A stretch of 33,658 nt of DNA from an uncultured Bacteroidales bacterium (GTDB taxonomy: Bacteria; Bacteroidota; Bacteroidia; Bacteroidales; Muribaculaceae): NCBI GenBank assembly GCA_947176235.1, contig CAMWPM010000025.1, forward strand, positions 1 through 33,658. Reading direction: 5' to 3'. How positions within the stretch are numbered: the stretch's first letter is position 1; each line of letters opens with the position of its first letter. The notes below the pieces were generated by a model. The model searched no databases, was not told the DNA's origin, and saw nothing but the letters and a program-made list of their open reading frames with translations. Shown here in pieces: positions 16,471 through 24,793 of this stretch. Position numbers and translations under genes: made by a program.

Positions 16471-18072
16471 TTATTGGACAGCATCGTTGAGGGCGTTGAC
16501 AAACTCGCGTGCAAGACGCTTGCCGCCGGTGAATGACATGTGAATATAGTCCTTGTTGACTTCCTTGTTGCGGCTCCATTCCACCACGGCGTCGCGTCCG
16601 CCCATCGCAGCCTGTGTGTCCCAGAATGCCACTCCGGTGGCTTTGGCGACTGACCGCTGTGTGGCGATCATGGATGGAATGGTGGACATGGAGTGAATCT
16701 CACCGCCGGACTTCTGTCCTCGGTCACCGATGCCCATGAGGAGGATGTCGGCGCGGGGGTAGAGTTTGCGGATGCGGCGGATGACCTGGGTCATCTTGTG
16801 ACCATAGGCGTCGTAGTTGGTCTGAGCGGCAGAGAGGGCATTGATGCCGTATTCAAGGATGATCAGGTCGTAGTCGATACCGGAAAGACGCATCTGGTCA
16901 ATGACGGAAGAATTCAGTTCGTCGTGACGGATACCGGAATATCCTCGGATCGACATGTTGTCGACTGAAACGCCGTGATCCGAGTCAAGAAATGCTCCGA
17001 GTCCAATTATGCCGGGGGTGGAAGTGGAGACGGATAGCTTAGATGTGGTGCCGGGCACAGAGATCATCTGCACACGATCCGGGTCGGCATCAAGGGGATA
17101 GGAATCCCAATCGCCTGCATCCGTACGCACGTTAACCGTGCCTCCCTCGGGGGAAATGAAGAGGAGGCGTGAGAGATCCCAGGAGGAGGTGCGGGGGATT
17201 TTTGAGGATCCGGAGAAGTTAGTGGTGGCTTTACCCGTTGAGCGTGAGGAGAATCCGGGCAGCCAGGCGTAGGGTGAACCGGTGGAATTTCGCCAGTCAA
17301 GCTGCTTCCAGCCGGAGCAATTCATGATAACTGAGCGGCGGAATCCGGGAATCTCGCTGAAGAGAGGGGAGTAGCCTATTCCCGAGCCTCCATATTGCTC
17401 CTGAAGAGAGGAGCGGACGTACTCGGTGAAGATGTCGCCTTCGATGTAGGAATCGCCTATAACGGCTATGCGGACGTTGCGCGAACCGGCTCTGTTGAGT
17501 GCATCGCTGAAGCGGGAAAGGGCATTGCGAGCGGGGGAATAATCCTCGATCGGGGTGACTCCATCGGCACGGCGGACTACTTCGGGTGGGCGCACTGAGG
17601 GGAGAGGCGCCGGTTTGGCACTGTCAGACTTGGGATGCCCGGGTGCTGTTGCGTGGGATTTAGTTTCGGTCTTATTCTCTGTTTTGGCAGGAGATGGGGG
17701 AGCGCCGGGGGATTCGTTGTCGGAAATGTCAATTATGCCGATGTCGCGTGAGGAATCGTGAACGTAGTCCTCGGCGGGGACCCGGGAGAGAGCGTCAGAA
17801 TTTTCGGAGTTAGGTGCGGAAGTCTCGCCGGAGGGGGTGGCTCCGGAAACTTCGGCGTCCATAATGGCAAGGAGGTCGGGATCGATATAAGTGTCGACGG
17901 GAGTTTCGTCGGAATGTGCCGCCGCATGCCCCGGCAGGACATCGGCAAGCAGATCGAAGTTCTTCAACTTGCCCGAAGTCAGGTTGTCCCAGCGCATTAC
18001 GGAGAGTGCGCCGAGGATGATGACGGCGGTGAGAAGCAGTAGAAACGGGTTACCGTGCGGACGTCTGTTCAT
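16471..18072 (-). CDS. Membrane-anchored SGNH-hydrolase-like protein
   Basis: 533 residues. One N-terminal membrane helix (about 9-26) is followed by a long Ser/Pro/Glu/Lys-rich linker (about 45-175). The SGNH domain has VRIAVIGDSYIEGD (Ser208), a central beta-rich insertion (about 240-370), LIILEYGINALS (Asn411) and KDYIHMSFTGG (Asp508, His511). The full catalytic set is present. The anchored periplasmic layout fits an acyl-transfer partner of the MBOAT protein two genes on. It is paralogous in fold to the next gene, but the sequences differ greatly. The start lies only 3 bp after the menF stop, so it is in the ftsY-menF operon. Confidence 0.85.
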   Translation of the reverse strand: MNRRPHGNPFLLLLTAVIILGALSVMRWDNLTSGKLKNFDLLADVLPGHAAAHSDETPVDTYIDPDLLAIMDAEVSGATPSGETSAPNSENSDALSRVPAEDYVHDSSRDIGIIDISDNESPGAPPSPAKTENKTETKSHATAPGHPKSDSAKPAPLPSVRPPEVVRRADGVTPIEDYSPARNALSRFSDALNRAGSRNVRIAVIGDSYIEGDIFTEYVRSSLQEQYGGSGIGYSPLFSEIPGFRRSVIMNCSGWKQLDWRNSTGSPYAWLPGFSSRSTGKATTNFSGSSKIPRTSSWDLSRLLFISPEGGTVNVRTDAGDWDSYPLDADPDRVQMISVPGTTSKLSVSTSTPGIIGLGAFLDSDHGVSVDNMSIRGYSGIRHDELNSSVIDQMRLSGIDYDLIILEYGINALSAAQTNYDAYGHKMTQVIRRIRKLYPRADILLMGIGDRGQKSGGEIHSMSTIPSMIATQRSVAKATGVAFWDTQAAMGGRDAVVEWSRNKEVNKDYIHMSFTGGKRLAREFVNALNDAVQ

Positions 18073-18075
18073 ATT

Positions 18076-19203
18076 TCAGGAGAGAAGGTTGAGGAGATTA
18101 TTCATTTTCGCGGCAGTCTCGTCCCATTCGTCTTCGGGAACAGAGTCGGGGAGAATGCCACCGCCGCCGTAAAGGCAGTAATTTCCGTGCAGATCAAGTT
18201 GCATGCAGCGAATATTGACAAATGCGAGGATGCGGGAAGCGGATGAAAGGGCGAGGTAGCCCCCATAGAGACGGCGGGGGTGGGATTCCACTTCTGATAT
18301 AGCTTGAAGTGCCTCAACACGGGGATAGCCGGCGAGGGCGGGGGTGGGAGAAAGCGTGTCGAGGATCCCGGCGGGATCGTCGGACGAGAGCGTGGCGGTG
18401 ATGTCGGTGGCGATATGCTCGATTGATCCGTAGGGGAGGGTGCGGGGGGAGGATGCAAGGGGGGAGCAACCTGCAGAACTAAGGGCGTCGAGGATAAAAT
18501 CGGTGACAATAGCCTGCTCACGCACGTTCTTTGCATCCCAGGGCTTATCTACGGAACGAAGACGGGTGCCAGCGAGGGCTACAGTGGAGAGGCGTCGGGA
18601 GGGAATGTCGATATCGGCGAGTAATTCAGGTGTCGATCCGATCCAGATTCCTACGGCTGGAGAGAAGAGCAGATAGCGGAATGATGATGTGCGGTCGGTG
18701 AAAGCGCGTCCGGCGATTTCAATCAGTCGGGACACGGAGAAGTCGGGGAGGCTGCCGCAAAGGACACGGGATATGACTACTTTGGAAGCATCGGGATCCG
18801 GATTGCCGGAGAGACTGCTGATAACAGACCGAACTGATTCAAGGTAGCTTTGGCGAGGGGTAGACTTCTGCCATGGTGCCTGGAATGGAGTACCATGACT
18901 GTCGTTGCATGAATCAGGATCGGCTAAAAGCGCGTGCTCATCAGTAGAGAGGTGGATCGAGGTGGCAGATGCAAGAGGGGAGTTCCATGGAACAATCCTC
19001 AGTAGATCGGGATGGAAGGTGGATTCTGTCCGGTTACAGGGATCACCTGAAACAGACGGAGCGGACACCGAGGCTGAACAACGGAAAAGGGCCCGGGACG
19101 TGCCGGGGAGAGCATAGCATACAAACGGGATGCTATGCGTAAGGGCTATTTCGATTGCTTTGCGCTGAGCGGGAGAGAACGCGTCGTGGGAAATGTCAGT
19201 CAT
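18076..19203 (-). CDS. menF: Isochorismate synthase (chorismate-binding enzyme)
   Basis: 375 residues, typical for the family. Conserved chorismate-enzyme blocks: SKVVISR (catalytic-base Lys region, near 143), STVALAGTR, KNVREQAIVTDFI, HIATDITATL, LSPTPALAGYPRVEAL, RLYGGYLAL and the C-terminal YGGGGILPDSVPEDEWDETAAKMNNLL that binds Mg2+ and chorismate. It turns chorismate into isochorismate, the entry to menaquinone in anaerobic Bacteroidales. The ATG overlaps the rimO stop by 8 bp. No other menaquinone gene is in the window, so this copy is set apart from the pathway. Aminodeoxychorismate or anthranilate synthase is less likely given the C-terminal PTPA...GYP pattern. Confidence 0.88.
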   Translation of the reverse strand: MTDISHDAFSPAQRKAIEIALTHSIPFVCYALPGTSRALFRCSASVSAPSVSGDPCNRTESTFHPDLLRIVPWNSPLASATSIHLSTDEHALLADPDSCNDSHGTPFQAPWQKSTPRQSYLESVRSVISSLSGNPDPDASKVVISRVLCGSLPDFSVSRLIEIAGRAFTDRTSSFRYLLFSPAVGIWIGSTPELLADIDIPSRRLSTVALAGTRLRSVDKPWDAKNVREQAIVTDFILDALSSAGCSPLASSPRTLPYGSIEHIATDITATLSSDDPAGILDTLSPTPALAGYPRVEALQAISEVESHPRRLYGGYLALSSASRILAFVNIRCMQLDLHGNYCLYGGGGILPDSVPEDEWDETAAKMNNLLNLLS

Positions 19204-20503
19204 CTATCGGGCGGGCGATGAGTTCGAAAGGAAGGGCGTCGGTGACGCGGACATTGAGAAATTGACCGGGACGGAGCGGGCGGGTCTTCTCGATGAGGAC
19301 TTCGGGATCGACTTCAGGAGAATCCCATTGAGATCTGCCTACGTAGTAGTCATCTTCTTCCGAATCCACCACGACTTCAATTACTGATCCGATCTTGGAC
19401 TGCTGGATTTCGAGGGAGATCTCTTCCTGGAGAGCCATCAGGCGGGCGAGTCGCTCCTGCTTTACGTCGTCGGGGACGGAATCGGTGAAATTCTTGGCAG
19501 CGTAGGTGTCGTCCTCCTCGCAGTAGGCGAATGCGCCCATGCGCTCGAAGCGCTGCTCGCGTACGAAGTCGAGCAGTTCCTGAAATTCTTTTTCTCCCTC
19601 TCCGGGAAATCCGACCATGAGGGTGGTGCGGATGTGGAGTCCCGGGACGCGGCGACGCAGTTCGGCAAGGAGAGCGCGGGTCTCGTTGGCCGTGATGTGG
19701 CGCCTCATTCTGGAAAGTACGTTGTCGGAAATGTGCTGGAGGGCGATATCGAGGTAGGCGCAGACGTTGGGGCGGGACGCCATGACGTCCATTACTTCCA
19801 TCGGGAATTGCGATGGATAGGCGTAGTGGAGGCGTAACCAATGTACACCCGGGATGTCGGCGAGGGTGGAGACCAGACGAGGAAGTTCCATACGTCCGTA
19901 AATGTCGGTACCGTAGCTTGAAAGGTCCTGGGCTATGATGTTGAACTCACGCACTCCACGGCTGACGAGGGTGCGGACTTCATCGGCGATTTCCTCGATG
20001 GTGCGGGAATGGTAGCGTCCCGTGATAAGGGGGATGGCGCAGAAGGCACAAAATCGGTTGCAACCCTCGGCAATCTTGAGGAACGCGTGGTGGCGCGTAG
20101 TGGTGACGACGCGATCGTAGGGGGCAGCTCCGGGATGGCGTCCGGTTAGGCGCTCAATGATGCCGTGCCAATCGAATTTGCCATACCATGCGTCGACTTC
20201 GTCGATCTCGGCGGGGAGGTCGGCACGATAGCGCTCGGAAAGGCATCCCATGACTATGATTTCGTCGACGAGCCCATCGGCTTTAGCCTTGACGTAGCTC
20301 AAGATGGTGTCGATGGATTCTTCCTTGGCGTCGCCTATGAATCCGCATGTGTTGATGATGACAATTGGTGAAACTCCGTCCTCGGGGTTGTGGCGGGCGA
20401 TGTAGCCGGCATCGGCGAGCATGGCAAGAAGCCGCTCAGAATCGATCAGGTTCTTAGAACAACCGAGAGTGACGACGTCGACCTGACGGGAGGGAGCGGT
20501 CAT
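19196..20503 (-). CDS. rimO: Ribosomal protein S12 methylthiotransferase RimO
   Basis: 435 residues. The N-terminal UPF0004 domain carries Cys15 (TLGCSKNLIDSE), Cys53 (NTCGFIGDAKEESI) and Cys87 (MGCLSERY) for the auxiliary Fe-S cluster. The radical-SAM motif EGCNRFCAFC has Cys148, 152 and 155. A C-terminal TRAM-type segment begins near 370. The SKN and FIGDAKEES wording distinguishes RimO from MiaB. It adds a methylthio group to an Asp of ribosomal protein S12. The start overlaps the ftsY stop by 4 bp (ATGA). Confidence 0.96.
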   Translation of the reverse strand: MTAPSRQVDVVTLGCSKNLIDSERLLAMLADAGYIARHNPEDGVSPIVIINTCGFIGDAKEESIDTILSYVKAKADGLVDEIIVMGCLSERYRADLPAEIDEVDAWYGKFDWHGIIERLTGRHPGAAPYDRVVTTTRHHAFLKIAEGCNRFCAFCAIPLITGRYHSRTIEEIADEVRTLVSRGVREFNIIAQDLSSYGTDIYGRMELPRLVSTLADIPGVHWLRLHYAYPSQFPMEVMDVMASRPNVCAYLDIALQHISDNVLSRMRRHITANETRALLAELRRRVPGLHIRTTLMVGFPGEGEKEFQELLDFVREQRFERMGAFAYCEEDDTYAAKNFTDSVPDDVKQERLARLMALQEEISLEIQQSKIGSVIEVVVDSEEDDYYVGRSQWDSPEVDPEVLIEKTRPLRPGQFLNVRVTDALPFELIARPIDD

Positions 20504-21471
20504 ATTTTGTTTCCGAAAAGGGACTTTACGAATCCGGCGCGGTCGAACACCTGAAGGTCGTCGATGCCTTCGCCGAGTCCGATGTATTTAACGGGAATGC
20601 GGAACTGATCGGAGATGCCAATGACAACGCCACCTTTGGCAGTTCCGTCGAGCTTTGTGATGGCGAGTTCGTTGACTTTGGTGGCTGCCACGAACTGACG
20701 TGCCTGCTCGTAGGCGTTCTGTCCGGTGGAACCGTCAAGGACAAGAAGAGTCTCGTGGGGGGCGCCGGGGACTACGCGATCCATGACGTTGCGGATCTTT
20801 GTAAGCTCGTTCATGAGTCCTTTGTTGTTGTGGAGGCGTCCGGCAGTGTCGATGATAACAACGTCAACGTCATTGGCTACGGCTGAGGTCAGTGTGTCGA
20901 AAGCGACCGATGCAGGATCGGCACCGAGTTTCTGCTTAATGACGGGGACGCCAGCGCGCTCGCCCCAGACGTCGAGCTGCTCGATAGCTGCGGCACGGAA
21001 TGTGTCGGCGGCTCCGAGCATCACTTTGTTGCCTGCTTCCTTGAAGTGGTGGGCAAGTTTGCCGATGGTGGTAGTCTTTCCAACGCCGTTTACTCCAACA
21101 ACCATGATGACATGGGGGTGGTGTCCTTCGGGAACCTTGAAGTCGGGATCGGATGATGCTTCGAGGTTGTTCTCGGCAAGCATGTCGGTGATTTCCTCGC
21201 AGAGGAGGTTGTTGAGCTCGGCGGTGTCAACGTATTTGTCGCGTGAAACGCGATCCTTTATGCGGTCGATGATGCGCAGGGATGTCTCGACGCCGACGTC
21301 GGATGTGATGAAGACTTCCTCGAGGTTGTCGAGGATGTCGTCGTCGACGTGGCTCTTGCCGGCGATGGCTCGGGCGATTTTGGCGAAAACGCCTTGCTTG
21401 GTGCGCTCGAGACCTTTATCGAGGTTTTCCTGCTGCTTTTCTTTTTTCTTGAAAATGTCGAAAAATGCCAT
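20500..21471 (-). CDS. ftsY: Signal recognition particle receptor FtsY
   Basis: 323 residues. It has a short Lys-rich N-terminus (MAFFDIFKKKEKQQ) instead of the long acidic A-domain of E. coli, then the NG domain: helical N part (about 20-100) and the SRP-type GTPase. P-loop GVNGVGKTTT at 126-135, DTFRAAAIEQL for the insertion box, DTAGR for G3, TKLDGTAKGG for G4, and GLGEGIDDLQVF near the end. It docks SRP-ribosome complexes at the inner membrane. It is the first gene of the six-gene minus operon and has a promoter directly upstream. Confidence 0.97.
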   Translation of the reverse strand: MAFFDIFKKKEKQQENLDKGLERTKQGVFAKIARAIAGKSHVDDDILDNLEEVFITSDVGVETSLRIIDRIKDRVSRDKYVDTAELNNLLCEEITDMLAENNLEASSDPDFKVPEGHHPHVIMVVGVNGVGKTTTIGKLAHHFKEAGNKVMLGAADTFRAAAIEQLDVWGERAGVPVIKQKLGADPASVAFDTLTSAVANDVDVVIIDTAGRLHNNKGLMNELTKIRNVMDRVVPGAPHETLLVLDGSTGQNAYEQARQFVAATKVNELAITKLDGTAKGGVVIGISDQFRIPVKYIGLGEGIDDLQVFDRAGFVKSLFGNKI

Positions 21472-21487
21472 ACTTAGAAATTTTGTA

Positions 21488-21520
21488 CAAAATTACGAAT
21501 TTTCGGGGAGAAAGTAGCAA
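21488..21520 (-). promoter_or_regulatory. Promoter of ftsY operon (minus)
   Basis: Minus strand: TTTG/TTG near 21520-21518, 22-bp spacer, TAATTTTG (21495-21488). Leader to the ATG at 21471 is only about 10 nt. Confidence 0.6.
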
Positions 21521-21584
21521 ATGCGAAGGGAATAATTGGAGAAAATTAGGAGAGTTAAAGCTGCGATTTATGTGTACGGTCACA

Positions 21585-21756
21585 AGCAAAGGGGCAGAGG
21601 GCGCAAAGGATTTTATAGTTAGGAGTGAGGAGTTAGGAATTAGGAGTCGCAACATGATAATTATCAGCGGGGTTGACAAGACAGAAGCACCGGAGGTTTG
21701 TGGGAGAGAAAGGAGAGGAGGGGAAGGTCTCACGCAGAGGCGCAAAGGGCGCAGAG
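21585..21756. repeat. Composite intergenic repeat: GGCGCAGAGGGCGCAA elements and heptads
   Basis: A GCAAAGGGGCAGAGGGCGCAA-like unit lies at 21585-21608. It is followed by four 7-bp units of form GTTAGGA/GTGAGGA (21618-21645). A second related unit (ACGCAGAGGCGCAAAGGGCG and on) lies at 21732-21756. A very similar element plus heptads ends the window (33569-33658). This is most of the content of the 501-bp gap 21472-21972, besides the ftsY promoter and the malQ terminator. Confidence 0.65.
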
Positions 21757-21918
21757 TTTTTTTGAGAGAGGAGTGATAATGTGCTGGTATTTAATGGTTA
21801 AAAAGACAGGAGGACTGGAGCGACAGGAGGTGCTTTGGGGGGATTTGGGATAGAACGATTAATAATTCATTTATCAAGTTTTGCTAAATATCTCAATAAC
21901 CCACCAATTCAAAAGAAG

Positions 21919-21946
21919 GGCGCTGTGTCGAAATAGACACAGCGCC
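21919..21946 (-). terminator. Terminator of malQ (minus)
   Basis: Perfect 11-bp stem GGCGCTGTGTC (21919-21929) / GACACAGCGCC (21936-21946), loop of six; on the minus strand CTTCTTTTG follows. It lies 26 bp after the malQ stop. Confidence 0.75.
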
Positions 21947-21972
21947 TGAGATTAACAAAAAGGGTAGGGGAA

Positions 21973-24669
21973 TCAGCGGGCGGAGTCGGCGATCATGGCG
22001 CGGATGGATGCGTTGAGGTCGGTGGCGGCAAGGAGCTGCTCGACGGTGAGGTGCATGCGGTAACGCCAGTAATGACGGGAGTTGGCGGGAACGTTGATCT
22101 GCTCGTCGAAGGGGTTGGCGCGCCGAAGCTCTCCGTCGGTCGACAGCCAGTCCTGCAAGGGTAGGATGCAGAGCATTGACGGTGACTTGAGGTGCTGGTC
22201 GACGATCATGCGGCAGATCCAGGGCTCGGCATAGTAGGGCGCGTCGCCGTGCTGATGGAGCTCATTGTTGTAGAATCGCTGTGTGGTCTGGCGGTTCTCT
22301 TCCCACCACTGGCGTATGCCTCCCATGTCGTGGGTTGAGGTGGTGCATACGGAGAGGTAGGGGTAGTGGCGTGTCTGACCGAATTCGTGGCGCGGATCCT
22401 TGGGCATACGCTGAATCTCGAGGGCTACGATCTTGAGTTCGTTCATGACGGCGGGAACGCAGTCGGGGATCATGCCGAGATCCTCGGCGCACGTGAGCAT
22501 GTGGGTGGCGGAGATGAGGGGGGGGAGTTTCCACATGGCTTTGTCGTACCAGAAATGGTTGTGACGGTGGTAGAAGAAGTCGTTGTAGAGGCGGTCGAAA
22601 CACCAGCGGGCATAGTCGTCGAGGGCACGGTAGGAGTAGGTGTGCTGTGCGGAAATGCGGGGGTGATATTTGCCGCGCTCGACGGGATCTTCGATGAAAA
22701 GGACGTCGTCGATCAAGCCGAGGAGTGCGTTGCAGAGGAGGGTGTTCTTGTCGTTTTTCTCCTGTGTGGCGAAGTAGTCGGCGACCTGGCGCTGCGTGGA
22801 GAATTCGGGGCGGAGGGAGTAGCGTCCGTAGCCGTCGGCGTCGATGAGGAAGCGTGAACGCGCCTCGTCGACATAGGGGCCGAAGAAGTCGGGGAGGAAC
22901 CAGTCCATGATGAACGGGCGGCACTGGACTTCGGGGTTGATCCAGAAGTCGTAGTGGGAGGAGAGTTCCTGTGGGGTGAAGGGGAGTGCGGGGTTGAAGA
23001 TGCCGAGGAGACCGTGGATGGCGTCGGCGGGAATCTGCCAGATGCGGAAGAATCCGAGGACGTGGTCGATGCGGTAGGCGTCGAAGTACTCAGCCATCTT
23101 GCGGAAGCGGGCTTTCCACCATGCGAATCCGTCGAGGCTCATCTCTTCCCAGTTGTAGGTGGGGAATCCCCAGTTCTGCCCGAGAACGGAGAAGTCGTCG
23201 GGCGGGGCTCCTGCCTGGCTGTTGAGGTTGAAAAGGCGGGGGTAGATCCATGCGTCGACGCTGGTGCGGGAGATGCCGATGGGGATGTCGCCTTTGATTG
23301 CTATGCCGCGTGAGCGGGCGTAGTCGGAGACGTGGCGCATCTGGCGGTCGAGGTGGAACTGGACGTAGCAGACGAACTGAATGTCGGTGGGGTTGGCGTC
23401 GATGAAGGCGTCGATCTTAGCGGGGTCGTAGACGGCATATTCGCCCCAGAGGGAGAAGTCGGGGGTGGAGAAGCGGTCGCGAAGGACGCAGAATGCGGCG
23501 TAGGGTCGGAGCCAGCGGGCATTGTCGGCGAGGAAGCGGCGATAGTCCGGGGAGGCAAGTGTGGCATGTCCGTCCTGCTCGAAAATCTCGCGGGTGAATG
23601 CGGTTTTGGCTGCGGTGACGCGCTCGTAGTCGATCTGCTCAAGGGCGTTGAGCTCGCGGGCGAGGTCGTCGAAATAGCGCTGCCGATCGGGGTCGGAGAG
23701 TGTGCCGAGCTCGGATAGGCGGAGGTACATGGGATGGAGGGCGAAGGTGGAGTTGGCGTTGTAGGGGTAGGAGTCCATCCAGGTGTGGGTCATCGTGGTG
23801 TCGTTGATTGGCAGGATCTGGAGGAACTTCTGCCCGGTGGCGGCAGCCCAGTCGATCATGGGAATGAGGTCGAAGAAGTCGCCGACGCCGAAGTCGGCTT
23901 CGGTGCGGATGGAGAATACGGGGATGGCTACGCCGGCACCACGCCAGAGGGCGCGGGCACTGTTGAATCGGAGTCCGGAAATGACGGTGACACCAGGCTC
24001 AGCGGAGTGTCCGGATGGAAGGACTGCATGGCGGTTGGATCCACCTTCCCAGGCGCGGACGGCTCCGGTGGCTGCATCGAGGATCAGGAATTTATAGTCG
24101 AAGGCGGGGGGGAGATGGCGGGATGCGGGGATGTCGACGGTCCAGACGGGAAATGAATGGTCGGAGAGGGTAAGGGCGCGCGAGGGATCCCAGTTGCCGA
24201 GCGCCTTGCAGTCGCCGACGATGGCGAGGGTCTCGCCGGGGGCGATCATGGGCGCGGCGACGACGATGCGGACGCTGCCACGGGAGGGGCGGGTGAGTGC
24301 GTGGCGGGAGGTGCGACGGTTGATGCAGTCGGTGAAAGCGGAGGAGTAGTAGGGCTTATCCCATGGCATGTCCTGCCAGCGGTCGAGCAGGATGAAGTCG
24401 GCGGCTCCACCACGGGCATGGATGAAGCGGTGGGGGACGTCGCCGTACTCCTGACGTGTCCATCCGTTGTCGTGGCGGATGAAGTAGCGATAGGAGAAGT
24501 CGGGGGTGCCGTCGGCAACTTCAATCCGGAGGGTCCAGCGTTCGCCGGAGGCGGGATGGAGTGGAACTGCCTTGGCTGGATCGGCGGAACCGAGTTCGGG
24601 AATGTCGCCGATGATAAAGATGTTTTCGCCCCAGTTGGTGCGATAGTCGATGTTGAAAGTCAGGGTCAT
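21973..24669 (-). CDS. malQ: 4-alpha-glucanotransferase (GH77, DPE2-like) with two starch-binding modules
   Basis: 898 residues. Two N-terminal CBM20-like modules (about 1-95 and 128-235; NWGENIFIIGDIPELGSADPAKAVPL and GETLAIVGDCKALGNWDPSRALTL share the CBM20 pattern). The GH77 barrel starts near 245 (GAGVAIPVFSIRTEADFGVGDFFDL). YRIDHVLGFFRIW supplies the probable nucleophile Asp535, CAEDLGMIP the probable acid/base Glu729, and TSTHDMGGIRQWW the third acidic site. It transfers maltosyl or glucan segments between alpha-1,4-glucans in the cytoplasm, for starch or glycogen use. This long form with paired CBM20 is the plant DPE2-like branch common in Bacteroidetes. It stands alone between two terminators. 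Confidence 0.95.
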   Translation of the reverse strand: MTLTFNIDYRTNWGENIFIIGDIPELGSADPAKAVPLHPASGERWTLRIEVADGTPDFSYRYFIRHDNGWTRQEYGDVPHRFIHARGGAADFILLDRWQDMPWDKPYYSSAFTDCINRRTSRHALTRPSRGSVRIVVAAPMIAPGETLAIVGDCKALGNWDPSRALTLSDHSFPVWTVDIPASRHLPPAFDYKFLILDAATGAVRAWEGGSNRHAVLPSGHSAEPGVTVISGLRFNSARALWRGAGVAIPVFSIRTEADFGVGDFFDLIPMIDWAAATGQKFLQILPINDTTMTHTWMDSYPYNANSTFALHPMYLRLSELGTLSDPDRQRYFDDLARELNALEQIDYERVTAAKTAFTREIFEQDGHATLASPDYRRFLADNARWLRPYAAFCVLRDRFSTPDFSLWGEYAVYDPAKIDAFIDANPTDIQFVCYVQFHLDRQMRHVSDYARSRGIAIKGDIPIGISRTSVDAWIYPRLFNLNSQAGAPPDDFSVLGQNWGFPTYNWEEMSLDGFAWWKARFRKMAEYFDAYRIDHVLGFFRIWQIPADAIHGLLGIFNPALPFTPQELSSHYDFWINPEVQCRPFIMDWFLPDFFGPYVDEARSRFLIDADGYGRYSLRPEFSTQRQVADYFATQEKNDKNTLLCNALLGLIDDVLFIEDPVERGKYHPRISAQHTYSYRALDDYARWCFDRLYNDFFYHRHNHFWYDKAMWKLPPLISATHMLTCAEDLGMIPDCVPAVMNELKIVALEIQRMPKDPRHEFGQTRHYPYLSVCTTSTHDMGGIRQWWEENRQTTQRFYNNELHQHGDAPYYAEPWICRMIVDQHLKSPSMLCILPLQDWLSTDGELRRANPFDEQINVPANSRHYWRYRMHLTVEQLLAATDLNASIRAMIADSAR

Positions 24670-24706
24670 GACGGAATGTAAGATTTAAGATTGAATCACA
24701 ATGGTG

Positions 24707-24737
24707 TAAAGGTAAGGCTTTTTGGCGAGACAAACAA
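24707..24737 (-). promoter_or_regulatory. Putative promoter of malQ (minus)
   Basis: Minus strand TTG (24737-24735), 20 bp, TACCTTTA (24714-24707): one mismatch from TAnnTTTG. Leader about 40 nt. Confidence 0.45.
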
Positions 24738-24740
24738 AAA

Positions 24741-24767
24741 GAGGGGCGCGAAATTTTCGCGTCCCTC
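24741..24767 (-). terminator. Terminator of nrdJ (minus)
   Basis: GAGGGGCGCGAAA pairs with TTTCGCGTCCCTC (one G-T pair); on the minus strand the stem runs into CTTTTTGTTTG. It lies 27 bp after the nrdJ stop. Confidence 0.75.
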
Positions 24768-24793
24768 AAAAGATTGTGAGTGCGGGGAGTGAA

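Noticed and set aside
22366-24681. Several plus-strand frames of 100-175 residues opposite malQ
   Set aside because: Val/Gly/Glu-rich low-complexity translations caused by GC-rich codons on the other strand; malQ is certain.
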